NCBI GenBank assembly: GCA_023935145.1
Contig: CM043700.1
Span: 143,058,828-143,122,827 of the forward strand
Direction: 5' to 3'
Origin: Bretschneidera sinensis
Taxonomy: Eukaryota; Streptophyta; Magnoliopsida; Brassicales; Akaniaceae
Length of the DNA: 64,000 bases
Part shown: piece after piece, positions 1 through 12,463 of the stretch
Position numbering within the stretch: the stretch's first letter is position 1
Layout: each line of letters opens with the position of its first letter
Position numbers and translations under genes: made by a program
The notes under the pieces: model-generated
Told to the model about the DNA's origin: nothing
The model's input: the letters and a program-made list of their open reading frames with translations, nothing else
Databases searched by the model: none

Positions 1-1140
1 CAAACAAGAAAAATTCTTATTTGTACTGGATGAAAACTTGGTTGGTAATTATTAGAAACTTCATTGATAATATTAATTAAGTATGTACAAGCGTTATTAG
101 TGAAGTTCTCAAAAATAATAAATCAAATTTTTACCTGGTGTAAAAATCTTGTTTTGCATCCAATGCAATAAAAAATCTCTAACAAAATAGAGTGTGTTAG
201 GAAAAAAAATATAAAATATAAATACATCTTTCAGATTCGGTATTAATTACAATTTAGTTCCAAATTTTTAAATAATGACAAATTCATCCCACTAATAAGA
301 CATTTATTAGAAAAATGAAAAGAAAACGTAAATACTTTTTAAGTAATATTCATTTCATATGTATAACATGCAATTTATATCTCAACATAAGAGTACAAAC
401 CCAATTTAATTACCAATTGTTGGTACTTAAATCTTAATCTTTGCAAAACACACATTAACAAATTAGAACACTCTGCAATTAAATTTCACAAAATAGAGAC
501 AAACACTAATTGAGCATCATATATGTATGTGTAAAAAACAACTCACATCTCATTTGTTTGTCTCTAAGTCATTAACCATGACATGATCGTTTCTACACAT
601 AAACTATGCATCATGATCTTAAATTGTATAAATTCAGTGCCATACGAAATTAAAAAATATATTTAAAAGATACGCCATTACATAGTTTGTAAATATTGAA
701 ATGGATTAATTAATTAATTGATAGTGGGATTCCTAAATCTTGAAGCATTATAAAAATTTCATATGGTTTATATAATAATGAATGTCATGTTAGAGTTGAT
801 ACATACTTCACGGGTCTAGATCTGTAGAACCCTGATGATTACATGGTCCCTTTTTTCGGTGAATGGGTGGGGTTAGAGGCAGCGCTCCCTAAAATTTTAG
901 GCTCTGTACATATTTTGGGTTTGATTTTTTGCTTAATGATTTGGACTTAGGCCCATAAATAACCGTGGATTTGCGAGGTTGATAATTGTGAAATTTCTAG
1001 CGTGATATAATACTACTTTGAGGTGAACTTATGTATATCTGTCTTAATTTCTTTCTATTTATAATTTGTGTGATTGATAGGTCTTGAGTCGTTCATGTCG
1101 TTTCCTTAATCCTTGTTTCCTCTTATTTATAGGGATGGAC
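1..1140. other. AT-rich intergenic DNA upstream of MIR171 copy A
   Basis: No coding potential was seen. The stretch aligns with 10721-11870 upstream of the second miR171 hairpin. Around 960-1000 it is shorter than copy B by roughly 85 bases, and the missing part includes a TATA-box-like motif. The wording of this upstream sequence (a run of short imperfect boxes ending in gattgataggtcttgagtcg) resembles plant LTR or transposon DNA, but no element ends were identified. Confidence 0.4.
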
Positions 1141-1159
1141 ATCAAGCTCAAATTAAGGA

Positions 1160-1290
1160 GTCAGTTGTGGGGGAAGTAGACAAGATGTGATATTGATATG
1201 GCTCATCATCTTCTGCTTGGTTGATCAAAAGCTGTGAGATGAGCCGAATCAATATCACTCCTGTATGCTTCTTTTTGTGCACCTTCTTCT
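1160..1290 (+). ncRNA. MIR171: MIR171-family microRNA precursor, copy A
   Basis: An imperfect hairpin is visible. The 5' arm at 1186-1206 contains GTGATATTGAT-AT-GGCTCAT, and the 3' arm at 1240-1260 contains TGAGCCGAATCAATATCAC. These pair over about 20 positions with one 2-base mismatch and a loop of about 33 nt. Pairing continues outwards (gaagtagacaaga against the complement of tcctgtatgcttc). The 3' arm matches the miR171/miR479 sequence type (TGAGCCG...AATATCAC), which in known plants guides cleavage of HAM/SCL6-type GRAS transcription-factor mRNAs. Mature ends are inferred from that family. The hairpin is repeated at 11895-12025. Expression cannot be judged from sequence, and copy A lacks a TATA-bearing stretch found upstream of copy B. 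Confidence 0.85.
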
Positions 1291-1731
1291 TCCATGGAAG
1301 CTAGGAAGTCAATTACATGGCCTACTCATTGCATGTCCAGTCATGGTATCTCCTTTATTTTCTTACTCTCCTTTATCTTTTGGGTTATTAATTACCATGG
1401 TTTTGTAATTTTTTTTTTTAATGTACTCATGCTTGGAAAATAAAAAAAGAAAAAACTTCCTCTAAGGTTACTTGTTCTTGTGGAAGTCAAAATTTCCATT
1501 AGAAATCAACTGTGTTCAAATAGGGAAAGTTGGATTAAATCTGTGGATCTAATTAGCTGTTGATTGGATATATTGAGATGAATGAATGGAAATGAGGGAA
1601 AATGAAATGGAGGGGTGTATGTAAGTGCCTTGATGTTTGGCAGTTGTTTTAATGGAAACTAAAAAAACTTGTAGGGATATTTTCTCTCTTCAAACCCTCC
1701 CAACACTCCAATTTTGAATCCTTCTTGTTTA

Positions 1732-2062
1732 GGAGCGGGAGGGAGAGTAAAGGAAAAGAAATGGGAGAAAATGAGAGAACTTTGAGGGATACTCTTTTGG
1801 TATATTTAGTGGATAAGATAAAGAAAAATATAATGATTTAATCTCATGAGTATCTTTGATGAACATGATGAGAGGGGATATGATTTCTCATTCGGTGATA
1901 ATAAGATAAAATCATCGTGTTTTAAAAATAAGATGAGATATCATATCTTTCTATTTGTTTATCATATCTTATCCTTCTCTCGTTCTATCTAGCAAATACA
2001 CCATTTATCTCTTTATTTCCTTCTCCCACGATCTTGTCCTTTCTTCTCCCCACTCTCGCTCC
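1732..2062. mobile_element. MITE-like foldback element, copy A
   Basis: The ends are imperfect inverted repeats: GGAGCGGGAGGGAGAG with a purine-rich run on the left, and the complement of CTCTCGCTCC preceded by pyrimidine-rich DNA on the right. Inner parts also fold back (ggtatatttagtggataagat against atcttatcc...tagcaaatacacc). There is no coding capacity. It is a probable non-autonomous DNA transposon of unassigned superfamily. The same element lies at 12464-12873, so it was present before the segmental duplication. Confidence 0.45.
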
Positions 2063-3553
2063 GAATATACAAGAGAGTCAGTCCATTTCTGATCTTAAAA
2101 ATCTCTCTTTTTGGTAGTTTCTAACGAGCCATCCAGTTAATTTTCAGCTATTTGGGATATATGGCTGATTTCTTCTTTCCTTGAAAATTAATGTTTGTGA
2201 ATGGCATACTAATTATAACAATATATATGCATTGATCGTCATTGCTGCTGCTCATTGCAGTAAAAAATACCCTTTTTGTTGTAAATGCCAATTTCATGCT
2301 TGTAGCCAGAGACCTGGATTCCTTATACTTCTTTAGACAAAGGAAAATGGCTTCCTGTAGGTGCTGTTTGTTTCAATTTTTGATTCATTTTCCATCAGAA
2401 ACACGTTGAAATATCATTGGATCCGTCCATATGATTCTGAGCTTAAAATTAACTTCTCTTATAATAAGTAGCTTTTCTAAACATATGCTTATGCTAATGG
2501 ATCATTTCTTCTTTCCTTGAAAACTGTTAACCATACATCAGAGATTAATACTTCACAGTTTGCAATCTCTCTTCATCAAACCTCCTTCCCATGACTCATG
2601 AAACATTGTTCTGATTAAACTTCAACGCGTACGCTTTCAAGAAAACTGTTAATTATGTGTTGAATTCTTTGGGTTTGGAGATTAGGGTTTCAAGAAAACT
2701 CCCTTCTGTAGAAAGGACAGTTTTAAGCTTTCTGGCTTTGATTAATATTTGAAGGTGAGCTCAATGGTGTTAGCTAGCCGATGGACAAAAATGATTACTC
2801 CACCAAAAAATCACTGTTGACCCGTTCCTTGGATAGGGCAAATAAATTTGTTAAAATCTATACTTAGTACTGGTCCTACTTGAGACAGAAAACTTCCCCA
2901 CCTGCAAGAATATGTTGGAATATTCACCTCTGAAGCGAAAAGACGTGAAATATCAAACTTAGAAAGAAAATTGAATTAGTGAAACACACACACATGCGTA
3001 TGTGTGTAGAGTCTATAACATCATATATTGAGTCTTAGTTTAGTAATGACTCTCACATGAAAAATATATTGGATAAGTGAATGACGTATATATGGTAATG
3101 AGATCAGAACCTATTGACTTAAACTTTTATGTTCATATGGTCTCCAACATCATATCATATATTAAGCATTCGCTCTCTCAAACTTGGGTCATTAAGCTCA
3201 ACAAAATAATCATTAAAAAATTACTTTCATCTAATAATCATCATTATTTTAATTCTGAGATGTTTCAAAACAATTTTCTTCACTCTAAAGTCAAAACTTT
3301 TATCATCATTCTTTTATTAGTGCCCTTTATTATTACTCTAATTACTTAATTGCATGCATACAGCTAATGTATTTTTTAAATCTTTGAGTAGTAAAAGTGG
3401 AATTTTAATATCTATCTAGAGTAGTTTGAACAAAATTAATACCCTTTTTTAATCTTTGGGCTATGTAGAGAGGACAATTATTTTGGGGTGAATAGAGTAA
3501 CTTTTTAAAAAAATATATTTTGAATTAACCAGCTTATCATAATCCGATGGTTA

Positions 3554-3588
<35 letters not shown>

Positions 3589-4445
3589 AAATGATGTACA
3601 CCATGGTCGTGTACAAAACATTTATTTACTAATAACTTTGATTTTTTTCTTTTCACATAAATACATTTTGATTTGCCATGTAAACATGCCTTTCATTACT
3701 TAATTGTAGATGATTTATACTGTAACTAATGAAACTGTCAAGAACTATTTGTAGACACATTTGGCCTTCGCTAAAACATGATGCTAAATGTGCTCGGAAT
3801 AGCAGGCATTCAAAGAATTTATGCTCCCTCCTCTCAGCTCCATTGTTGCAAAGAATACAGGCTGTGCTGGCCTGTGATCCTCATTTCTGCTGTGCCTTGC
3901 CTTTGTGAAAAAGCCTATCATGAATGGCTAACCTTGTAATGAAACTATGCAGAGTGGTGGTAGTGAGTTGCTTGCTGAGGCAAACAACATTCCTCCAATC
4001 ATAAAATTTGTTGAGTTAATCTTCTGCTAGATTGCAGGAGAAGACACTGTGAGTGAAAGGATCTTTGTGACTAGCTGAATAATACAAGGAAAAGTGTGCC
4101 ATTAGTAAATATTTCTAGGAGGGGATTTGGCTCTTTTTACATGAAGATTTCTGAAATTATTGGAAAAATTGTTCTAGACGTGCTTTTCAGAGTTGGATTT
4201 AGATTGTCATATTGAGCAAAGATTGCAAGATTGCAGCATTGCTAAGAACAAGGATAGCATTCCCATATCAACAATTTTTTTTGATTGACCATATCAACTA
4301 ACTCAGGCAACTATAAAATACCAAAAGAATCCCAAGGAAAATCTATTTACAGGGGAAGATAAATATATGATCCAAAAAGAAAGAAAAGAAAGGATAAACA
4401 TAACGATGCAAAATAAGCTAGACGAAGGTCAAACATAAAGTTTGA
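2063..4445. other. Intergenic region, copy A, with (TA)n and a gene-like remnant
   Basis: No intact gene was found. A (TA)n microsatellite lies at about 3559-3586. From about 3780 to 4030 the sequence matches the gene-like remnant described at 19480-19926 in copy B but lacks about 170 bp of it. The final 400 bp before 4446 are probably the 3' UTR and downstream region of the OPT gene. A short open frame at 3077-3349 has no recognisable domain and falls in AT-rich DNA. Confidence 0.5.
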
Positions 4446-7400
4446 TCAAACAACCGGGCAGCCATCCACAATAATCCCTTTCGCAGTTGGACAAGCAGCT
4501 AAGGGGCACCCTTCTACATTGTTTCCCCACCAATCGATGGAAATGTCCTTGGATTGCAGAGCAAGAAATAGCAGCACTGATACAAAGGCAGTACCAGCAT
4601 CAAGACCACCAGCAAGGACATAATTGTAGCGTTTCCACCAACCTTGTCGGTATCGGAAAATGAAAAATCCAAAAATAAATGCCACAATGATCCAACTGGT
4701 GAAGTTTACAGCAGTAGCCGGTGGCATCATTGCTGTGGAACCTAAAAGGACAGGCATGTGGATGAGGGGAATCCATTTCTTGCTTGGAAATACCTTGTGT
4801 GCTAGCCAGACTAGGAGAGGAGCTATGGCTCCACCGACAAAGAACCAATTCACATTAGCGTATTCTCCAAGATTTCCAAAGATTCTGTGAGGCCCAACTA
4901 GACCCCATATAACAGAGGCATCGAAGAACACACGGTCCATTGGACAAGTCCATTGGCTGTCAGGTGGTAGCTTTGAGGTATCACAGAGATTGGGAATCTC
5001 TCCCATCAGCCACCATGCAGTTAGGATGTATACAAATACTGCTACTAGAGTTCCTACAACCTGAAATGCCAATCTCATTTAGTTTGTTACATTTTGTTTT
5101 TGGCTAATGGGAAAGTTTGTTACATTGATATGAAAGAAACAGAGCTTTACCTGAGCCATAAACATCACTCTTGGTGGGATCTTCATGTAGTGGCCGAGCT
5201 TAATGTCTGCAAGAAAGGTCAGAGCTTGACTCATGCTGATGTATCCATAGACCTTGAAGCACATATTAGCAACAGGCCGCTCTGGGTACATATACCCAAT
5301 TACGTATTCCGTAATAACATTCAAGCCTGGTTGCTGTCACATTAATAGGAACATTCCAGCATATATTTTAGAAAACCAACAATTAATTATCAAGGCAGAG
5401 AAAACAGCTTCCTTTCAGATACGTAAGTTAGCTCATAAATAAATATTTTTACCTGGTTCGTGGTGGCTTGGATGATACCAACTGGAAGGGTGAAGAAAAA
5501 GGCAATGGCACAAGCTAACAATACACCCCACCAAGGCAACTGAAGCGAGTCATTGTAATATTGACAAGCAAAAAGTATAGCAGCAATGTTCAGCACAAGG
5601 ATAACAATAAACCACCACATAGGAACTGCTTTATACTTCTTCATAAGCTTTGTATGTATATCCATTTTCTTATTACCTCCAAAGGCTTTTCTGGCTTGCT
5701 TCCACAGGTCACTGCACGTGGCAGATGCAAATGAGAAAAAAAAAATACTCCTAATAGAATGAAAGATGAAGGACAATTCCAAGCATTTTTGTACTTTGTT
5801 GTTTTCTTTTCTGGCATATGTATCAATCAGCCTGATGCTTCAAAGCCACAAAAATGTTCTGAATTTAACCAGAGGCCAAGTGATTAAACTAGGGCTTACC
5901 TTCCATTAAAGAGTAGGACATGAACAACTGTAGCGGTTAGTGTGGCAAATCCACGGCCGTAAGTCATAGCAAAGAAGGTGCTCATATTTATAGGGCCAGT
6001 CTTCGCATAAGCATCCCTATCAAGATGAAACTTGGAGTCGATGATGCTCGAAATGTCATAATTATTACCATTTGACATGAAAAGGCTGCTCGAGTATATG
6101 GGGAAGTTCTTAGCTTTGTTAATATTGAGCCAGTAACAGATGGGTGTCATGAGGATGAAACCAATAGTAATGTTGACTGTAGCAAACAAGGGGCTGGCAA
6201 GTGGACTCCCAAGGTATGATGAAATTGTTGCCCAGTCAAGTCCAATGGCACTGATACCTAGGGCTTGCTGACCTGAACCTAGTTGTTGAACTAAAACTGA
6301 TTTTGGGGGAAGCCAACAGACCCAAGATAATGATGTTAGCATCATAAAAAGATAGCCAGGAAGGATATAATATGCAAAGCTGCATATCAGGACTAGGAGG
6401 AAGAATTGGATACGAGTAGTTCCGCATTTTGGTCTCTTTTCTTTCTCATGTAGAGCCCTGCAGTTACATACAGTTGTTTAAATGAGATGATAATCAAACT
6501 GCATAAACTTGATTTATATATATATATACTGCAAAATCATATATACCTGAACAATGACACCTGAATCAGATTGGATGGCCACCACATTTCAGCTGGCTCA
6601 ACCAGATATTTCCTGAAGAGTCCAGCCCAACCAAACCACAAAACTTACAATTCAGAGGGAAAAATGCAAGATTAGATAAATATCACTCAAACAAGTCTGC
6701 TGCATAGTTAACATACAGAAATTAATGAGAAGATAAAGGAAATTCAGAAATTCCCAATTCATCATGAAAATATTACAAATACTCCCAACATGATTCCTGG
6801 GATCATGATTAGAATGTCATACAATCCTTCTAAAAAACATATATATCTTCCACTAATCATCAATATGGATTTCTCAGTATATATCTCTCATGGTAATTGT
6901 ATAACATCAAGATTTCCAATTTAGTTCTAAAACACTAGTAAACAACATATTGCCTGAATCTAAAAAAGGGGATAAGAATAAAACCTGAGTAGTAATCATA
7001 ACAAGCAACGCAGGGAAAAACAGGAGCTCCCTCTTATAAATAAGCCTAACGGCACTCAATATATGAGTGGCATAAACAGTACCAGCACCCGAATTTGCGA
7101 AAATAGTGATCAACACATGTTCCTTGATATTGAAAGGACCTGGATTCATCGTGAACTCCCATCTCGTACCCTGAAAGAACAACCGAGTTGGCAGTGTTTT
7201 CGCCAAAAGGTGTCCAAGGGGCACCACAGCAATCTGAGCAGATACTGAAGATACCGTCAAGGGGTTTCTCCTGTACCAAAAGAATTGGTTCACAAAGGAG
7301 AGTATGACACGAGCAGCAAGACCCAGAACCCACATTCTGAATGTGAGCACAGGCATGGTAGGATCATCAGTTTTGGGAACCGTTAACTCAACTTCCTTGA

Positions 7401-7458
7401 TGGCGCATTCTTCTTCAACCTCCACCTCCATGGCCTCAACCTTAGATACCTCACCCAT
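4446..7458 (-). pseudogene. Oligopeptide transporter (OPT family), copy A, exon-2 acceptor lost
   Basis: Six minus-strand exons, matched to copy B and to known plant OPTs: 7458-6985, 6644-6547, 6457-5900, 5711-5453, 5333-5151, 5060-4446. Joined at ancestral sites they code for 728 residues, the usual size of a plant OPT (proton-coupled importers of small peptides, glutathione or metal chelates, usually at the plasma membrane). The OPT signatures NPG ([11 protein letters not shown]) and KIPPR (GHYMKIPPR) are present, as is the family C-terminus ending GCPVV. Two lesions stand out. The exon-2 acceptor AG of copy B (22577-22578) is AA here (6645-6646); use of the neighbouring AG one base on shifts the frame to a TGA after 25 codons. 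A 12-bp deletion near 6151 also removes residues VMYV from a membrane segment. It is therefore probably non-functional unless splicing is rescued. The N-terminus [17 protein letters not shown] is intact. Confidence 0.85.
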
Positions 7459-9495
7459 GAGAACTGTAATCCAAAAACTGATGCTCTTGCTTCTATGTGC
7501 AACAAAGAAGCAAAGAGTATTTATATCAAACAGATACCATGAAAGTGATACATAAAACAGTGGTATTGTGTATATAGAAATCAGAGGAGGCGAATGAGTT
7601 TGAATCTAAACAAAGTAGTACTACAGTACAAGCTGGAGGTTAACTATGATTCTAAAAGATTCCATAGGCAAATGGCAATCTTAAATGAGCTAAGATTAAA
7701 GGCCAACCGTAAAATGTTCCAACTAAGGGTATAAAAAGTCAGCACAAATTTAATGTGAATTAATGAATAATGAACTAAAGTAGTTGGTAGGTTGGGGTTC
7801 AGTGGTATCGCAGTTAGGCATTCAAAAGGATTCTAATTTCTAATTACTCCTACAATCTAGTTGTATATCATTTATCAATCACTTTCCTAATTCCTCCTTT
7901 TTTAAAAGAAAAAAAATAAAAAAATTCCTACAGTTACTCGGTCTCCTATTATTCTGGTTGATACAATGACTTGGTGAGATAAAGGCGAGAGATGGGACTC
8001 TCTTGTTTGGATCTTAAAGAGAATCCGGAATCTTATTCTATTTAAAAGATCTTCTGGGTCAAATTAATAAATTATATATTAATCTTACAAACAAAAATGT
8101 CATTTAATGATGCAGAAATACAAAAATTAGAATAAATCATCATTTTCTGGACCCCGCAACTTCTTTATTTTACTTCTCAAACTAATAATGAAGGGGGAGT
8201 GGGGGAAGAATAAATTCTTGTACTATTTAGATCATAAGAATTACGTTGTGTTTAAGCTGAATCTCGTGCATGGTACCAGTAACATGCTTTTCTATTTATT
8301 GTAGCCAAAAGCAGGTTAGAAGCCGATTCAATTGTTACAGAACTCCGTACGTATCGTGTGAGGGCCACCTCAAGCTTTGCACTTATTAGAGCTTTGAGGA
8401 ACAGTTTGACTTTTGGCCAATGCATTTCAGCCTCCGCAAGTTAGGAACATTAATGGATTTTGGGAAAGCAAAGGCACCAGAACTTCAGAGAATTATCTGA
8501 AAGAGATCATCCTTACCACTAGGAATATCACAATAACATGTTACTCTCTCTGCAACAATGCATACCATGGCATCCAACTCCAACGACAATAACATTGACT
8601 CAGGTTGGAACAGGCAGGTTCAGCATTCATGATAGCATTTAAAATGATAACAATGTTTAGTAGGCACCAGGTCCTTACCTACTGCCATCTATGGATGAAG
8701 AAGTCTTAATGATCAACTATTTCAGGTTTAGTAGAAGAGAGTTCCAGCATCCGAGTAAATTTTACCACTATTTGACCCATTGTTAACAAATACAATAAAG
8801 AGTAAAAAATGGCGACAACTACAGGCCCATGCCCTCAGTTTCTAAATTCACGCCATATCAAAATCTTTTCTCATATACAAGCACAAGAAGAGGAATGGGA
8901 TTAGGCTTTTGAAGGGTGCCGAAAACGGGGGAAGAAAACACTCAAAACTAGACCTACCAAAGACATTAAGGATTCAACTGCAAAAGGTAAGACCCATTAA
9001 GTAACTTCAATAGGTGGGCTGGTACATGTCCTACACCATGGTTCAAATGGGAAAGGGAAAAATCATTTTAGGGAGTAACATATCTTCCTAACATCTGACT
9101 AGCATTGGGACCTAAGGTCCCTTCATTTTTGTTTCCTAATTGATGGGAAAAACCTCAAATACCCTTATTTTCTATTAACTTCACCAACACACCCGCCAAA
9201 CGCGGCCCTCCACAACCTAAACTCACCGTGAGAATATCTTTCCTCACCAACTAGTCACAACAAGCTTAATTGCACTTCCCTAGTGGAACCCACAAAAATG
9301 CCTCCACTAATCTCCACTCTCATTGGTTCTTTCACGACAATAATGTCACATCTTGTAACTCTTATCTCCTTCATTGCATCAGTACTACATATCATTGAAC
9401 CCATAGCTGTAACAGAAGCTTCTTCTCTTCACTTCTCTCTCCCGCCAAGGAGAAAGGGGGGCTGCGGCAAGGGGGGGGGGAGGCTAGAGAGATAA
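7459..9495. other. Upstream region of OPT copy A; no intact gene
   Basis: This holds the likely 5' UTR and promoter of the minus-strand OPT gene (7459-7760) and about 1.7 kb of intergenic DNA that is well conserved in copy B (23312-23694 and 24927-26281). A small open frame at 9283-9495 also exists in copy B (26087-26281) but has no recognisable domain, and its C-terminal part differs by an indel. Around 8370-8490 both strands have short protein-like frames (for example FDFWPMHFSLRKLGT on the plus strand). They may be an old gene remnant. Confidence 0.4.
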
Positions 9496-10720
9496 CGTGT
9501 CATTTATATAAGGTTTGAAATCTTAAGAAAATGTGAAGTTATTTAGAATAAAATTACTTATTTACCGTAAAAAGAGTGATTTGATATTTTTAATGAGATA
9601 AATAATTTTTTTATTTTTAAAGTAAAATTATTTTAATGTTTTTCAAAATGTTTACATATCGATTTTTTATTGGGATGTATTTTACCTTATCACTAATTAA
9701 TTAAAAATAATAATATTAATGATAATGATATATCATTATTATTGGACAAACCAGAATCTAAAAGTACCCATTGATGAAAATAATACTAATATTAATGTTG
9801 GTCCACCTTTTACTTGAAGTGGAACCTCTTCTCTGTATACTAAACTATAATGGCTTTGTTTTTAATGGAATAAATTGTTCAATCAAGAAAGTAAACTAAT
9901 AAAGGAAAGAGGAACCTTTGAATTTCCCTATAATGAAGATTTAAGTTGTCTTGTAAGATTTGTTGGCTCAGATTTTTTCTCTATATATATTTTTTTAACA
10001 TATAAACAGGGAGGAAATCAAATCAAGATTTTTTTATATAAAAAATTTAAAGTAGTCGTTAGATCAAGAATTTGTTACCATTTCTCTTGTGATTTTAAAA
10101 TGCAGACACTTGTTTAATAAATAATAAAATAAATAATAAACACCCCAGAGAGGATTTCTCTTTTTTTTAAAAAAAAAATTGGATGCCAAGCCCAAGCAAG
10201 AGAGAGAATTTAAGAACATGTGACTGCAGGATTGTGGTTTTTCTTGGACAAAGATTTGTATAATTTTATAACTAATCCTATCCTTAAAGTACTGATGACA
10301 AGACAACAGAAATAATGGCTTTTACAGAACAGGAAGCTGCTCATTAATATAGAAGTAATCTTATCCCCATGCTTTAAACAGGAAACTGTTTCAAAATTTA
10401 TAACTAATGTTATCCTCCTTGCTTTATGTCCTTTTGTGTTGAAGCTTTCCAGTCTTTGAACCAAATTAAAAGGCAAAAGTTGGGGGACCCTTCTGCTTTG
10501 CCAGTCCTCCCTCTGGGTTAAAACCATGTTCATGTTAATTAATTAGAATATGTTTTAAACAGTTAAGCTTCTCTATTTATTCAAAAATCATAAAAACATC
10601 GTTTGATTGTTTGAACACAGAAAAAAAAAAAAAAAAGGATAACGTAAAGTTTTGGAAATAATCTCAACTTAACAATTCTATTCATCTAACAAATTAAAAA
10701 ACAAAAAAAAATACAGAAGT
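9496..10720. other. Spacer between the two segmental copies
   Basis: This 1.2-kb AT-rich stretch has no counterpart within either copy. It contains poly-T/poly-A runs near 10160 and 10619-10636. The short open frames at 9875-10117 and 10064-10533 overlap each other on opposite strands and show no known motif. No gene is supported. Confidence 0.5.
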
Positions 10721-11649
10721 TAATTATTAGAAACTTCATTGATAATATTAATTAAATATATACAGACGTTACTAGTGAAGTTCTCAAAAATTATAAATCA
10801 AATTTTTACCTGATGCAAAAATCTTGTTTTGCATCTAATGCAACCAAAAATCTCTAACAAAACGGAGTGTGTTAAGAAAAAAAATATAAAATATAAATAC
10901 ATCTTTCAGATTCGGTATTAATTACAACTTAGTTTTAAATTTTTAAATGATAACAAATTCATCCCATTGATAAAGCATTTATTAGAAAAATGAAAAAAAA
11001 ACGTAAATACTTTTTAATTAATATCCATTACATATGTATATATACAACTTAACAAACTCAATTTAATTACCAGTTGTTGACGCTTAAATCTTAATCTTTG
11101 CAAAACACACATTAACAAATTAGAACGCTCCCAATTAAATTTCACAAAATTGAGGCAAACACCAATTGGGCATCATATATGTATATGTAAAAAACAACTC
11201 ACATCTCATTTGTTTGTCTGTAAATCATTAACCATGAGATGATCGTTTCTACACATAAACTGTGCATCATGATCTTAAATCATACAAATTCACATGCCAT
11301 ATGAAATTAAAAAATACGCCATTATGCAGATTTGTAAATATTGAAAGGGATTAATTAATTAATCGGTAGTAGGATTCCTAAATCTTGAAGTATTATAAAA
11401 GTTCCATATGGTTTATATAATAATGAATGTTATGTTAAAGTTTGTGCATACTTCATGGGTCTAAATTTGTATAACCTCCGATGACCATGAAGTCTCGCTT
11501 TCCGATGAGCGAGCGGGTTTAGTGGGTAGTGTCTCCGAAAATTTTAAGCCATGTATATGCTTTGGATATGGTTTTTTGCTTAACGGTTTGAGCTTAGACC
11601 CATGAATAACTGTAGTTTTGCAGAAAAGCAGAAACCCTAATTAGAGAAT

Positions 11650-11670
11650 TTTAAGTTGTTTATAAATACT
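11650..11670 (+). promoter_or_regulatory. Putative TATA box upstream of MIR171 copy B
   Basis: The sequence gtttataaatactctctatg places TATAAATA about 260 bases before the 5' arm of hairpin B. It sits in a stretch (about 11611-11700) absent from copy A. The surrounding sequence also looks like the end of an old LTR, so the promoter could be borrowed from a transposon. That is inference; no start site can be seen. Confidence 0.35.
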
Positions 11671-11894
11671 CTCTATGTACTGAGCGCACATTGTAATGAG
11701 AGATTTGCAAAGTTAATAACAGTGAAACTTCTAGGAGGATATAACACTATTTTGAAGTGAACTTAGGTATATAATGTCTAAGGTTTTTTCTGTTTATAAT
11801 TTATGTGATTGATAGGTCTTGAATCGTTCATATCGTTTCCTTAATCTTTGTTTCCTCCTATTTATAGGGATGGACATCAAGCTCAAATTAAGAA

Positions 11895-12025
11895 GCCAGT
11901 TGTGGGGGAAGTAGACAAGATGTGATATTGATATGGCTCATCATCTTCTGCTTGGTTGATCAAAAACTGTGAGATGAGCCGAATCAATATCACTCCTGGA
12001 TGCTTCTTTTTGTGCACCTTCTTCT
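11895..12025 (+). ncRNA. MIR171: MIR171-family microRNA precursor, copy B
   Basis: This is the same hairpin as at 1160-1290. The 5' arm (11921-11941) and 3' arm (11975-11995) are unchanged from copy A at every base of both predicted 21-nt products. Differences fall in the loop (caaaaactg against caaaagctg) and the flanks. Conservation of both arms while surrounding DNA has drifted is what a functional miRNA would show, although the duplication may simply be young. A TATAAATA box lies about 260 bp upstream. The likely target class is GRAS HAM/SCL6 mRNAs, by family knowledge. Confidence 0.85.
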
Positions 12026-12463
12026 TCCATGGAAGCTAGGAAGTCAATTACATGACCTACTCATTGCATGTCCAGTCATGGTATCTCCTTTATTTTCTTA
12101 CTTTCCTTTATCTTTTGGGTTATTAATTACCATGGTTTTGCAAATTTTTTAAAGTACTCAGGCTTGGAAAATAAAAAAAATAAAAAACTTCCTCTATGGT
12201 TACTTGTTCTTGTGGAAGTTAAAATTTCCATTTGAAATCGACTGTGTTCAAATAGGGAAAATTGGATTAAATCTGTGGATCTAATTAGCTGTTGATTGGA
12301 TAGATTGAGATGAATGAATGGAAATGAGGGAAAATGAAATGTAGGGGTGTATGTAAGTTCCTTGATGTTTGGGAGTTGTTTTAATGGAAATTGAAAAACC
12401 TTGTAGGGATATTTTCACTCTTCAAACCCTCCCAACACTCCAATTTTGAATCCTTCTTGTTTG

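Larger units (their letters stand above)
46..9495. repeat. Tandem segmental duplication, copy A (MIR171 + OPT)
   Basis: This 9.45-kb segment is repeated in direct orientation as copy B (10721-26281). Both begin at the same words (taattattagaaacttcatt) and both end at tagagagataa, after which the sequences diverge. Similarity by eye is high through intergenic DNA, the miR171 hairpin and all six OPT exons. Copy A lacks the Copia element, about 1.2 kb at 23695-24926, about 170 bp near 19650-19823 and a promoter-like stretch near 11611-11700. It retains about 370 bp at the OPT 5' end that copy B has lost. Left-edge homology may extend beyond the window. Confidence 0.9.

Noticed and set aside
9283..9495. 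Small frame conserved in both segmental copies (also 26087-26281)
   Set aside because: Conservation follows from the recent duplication; the C-terminal parts differ by indels and no family was recognised.
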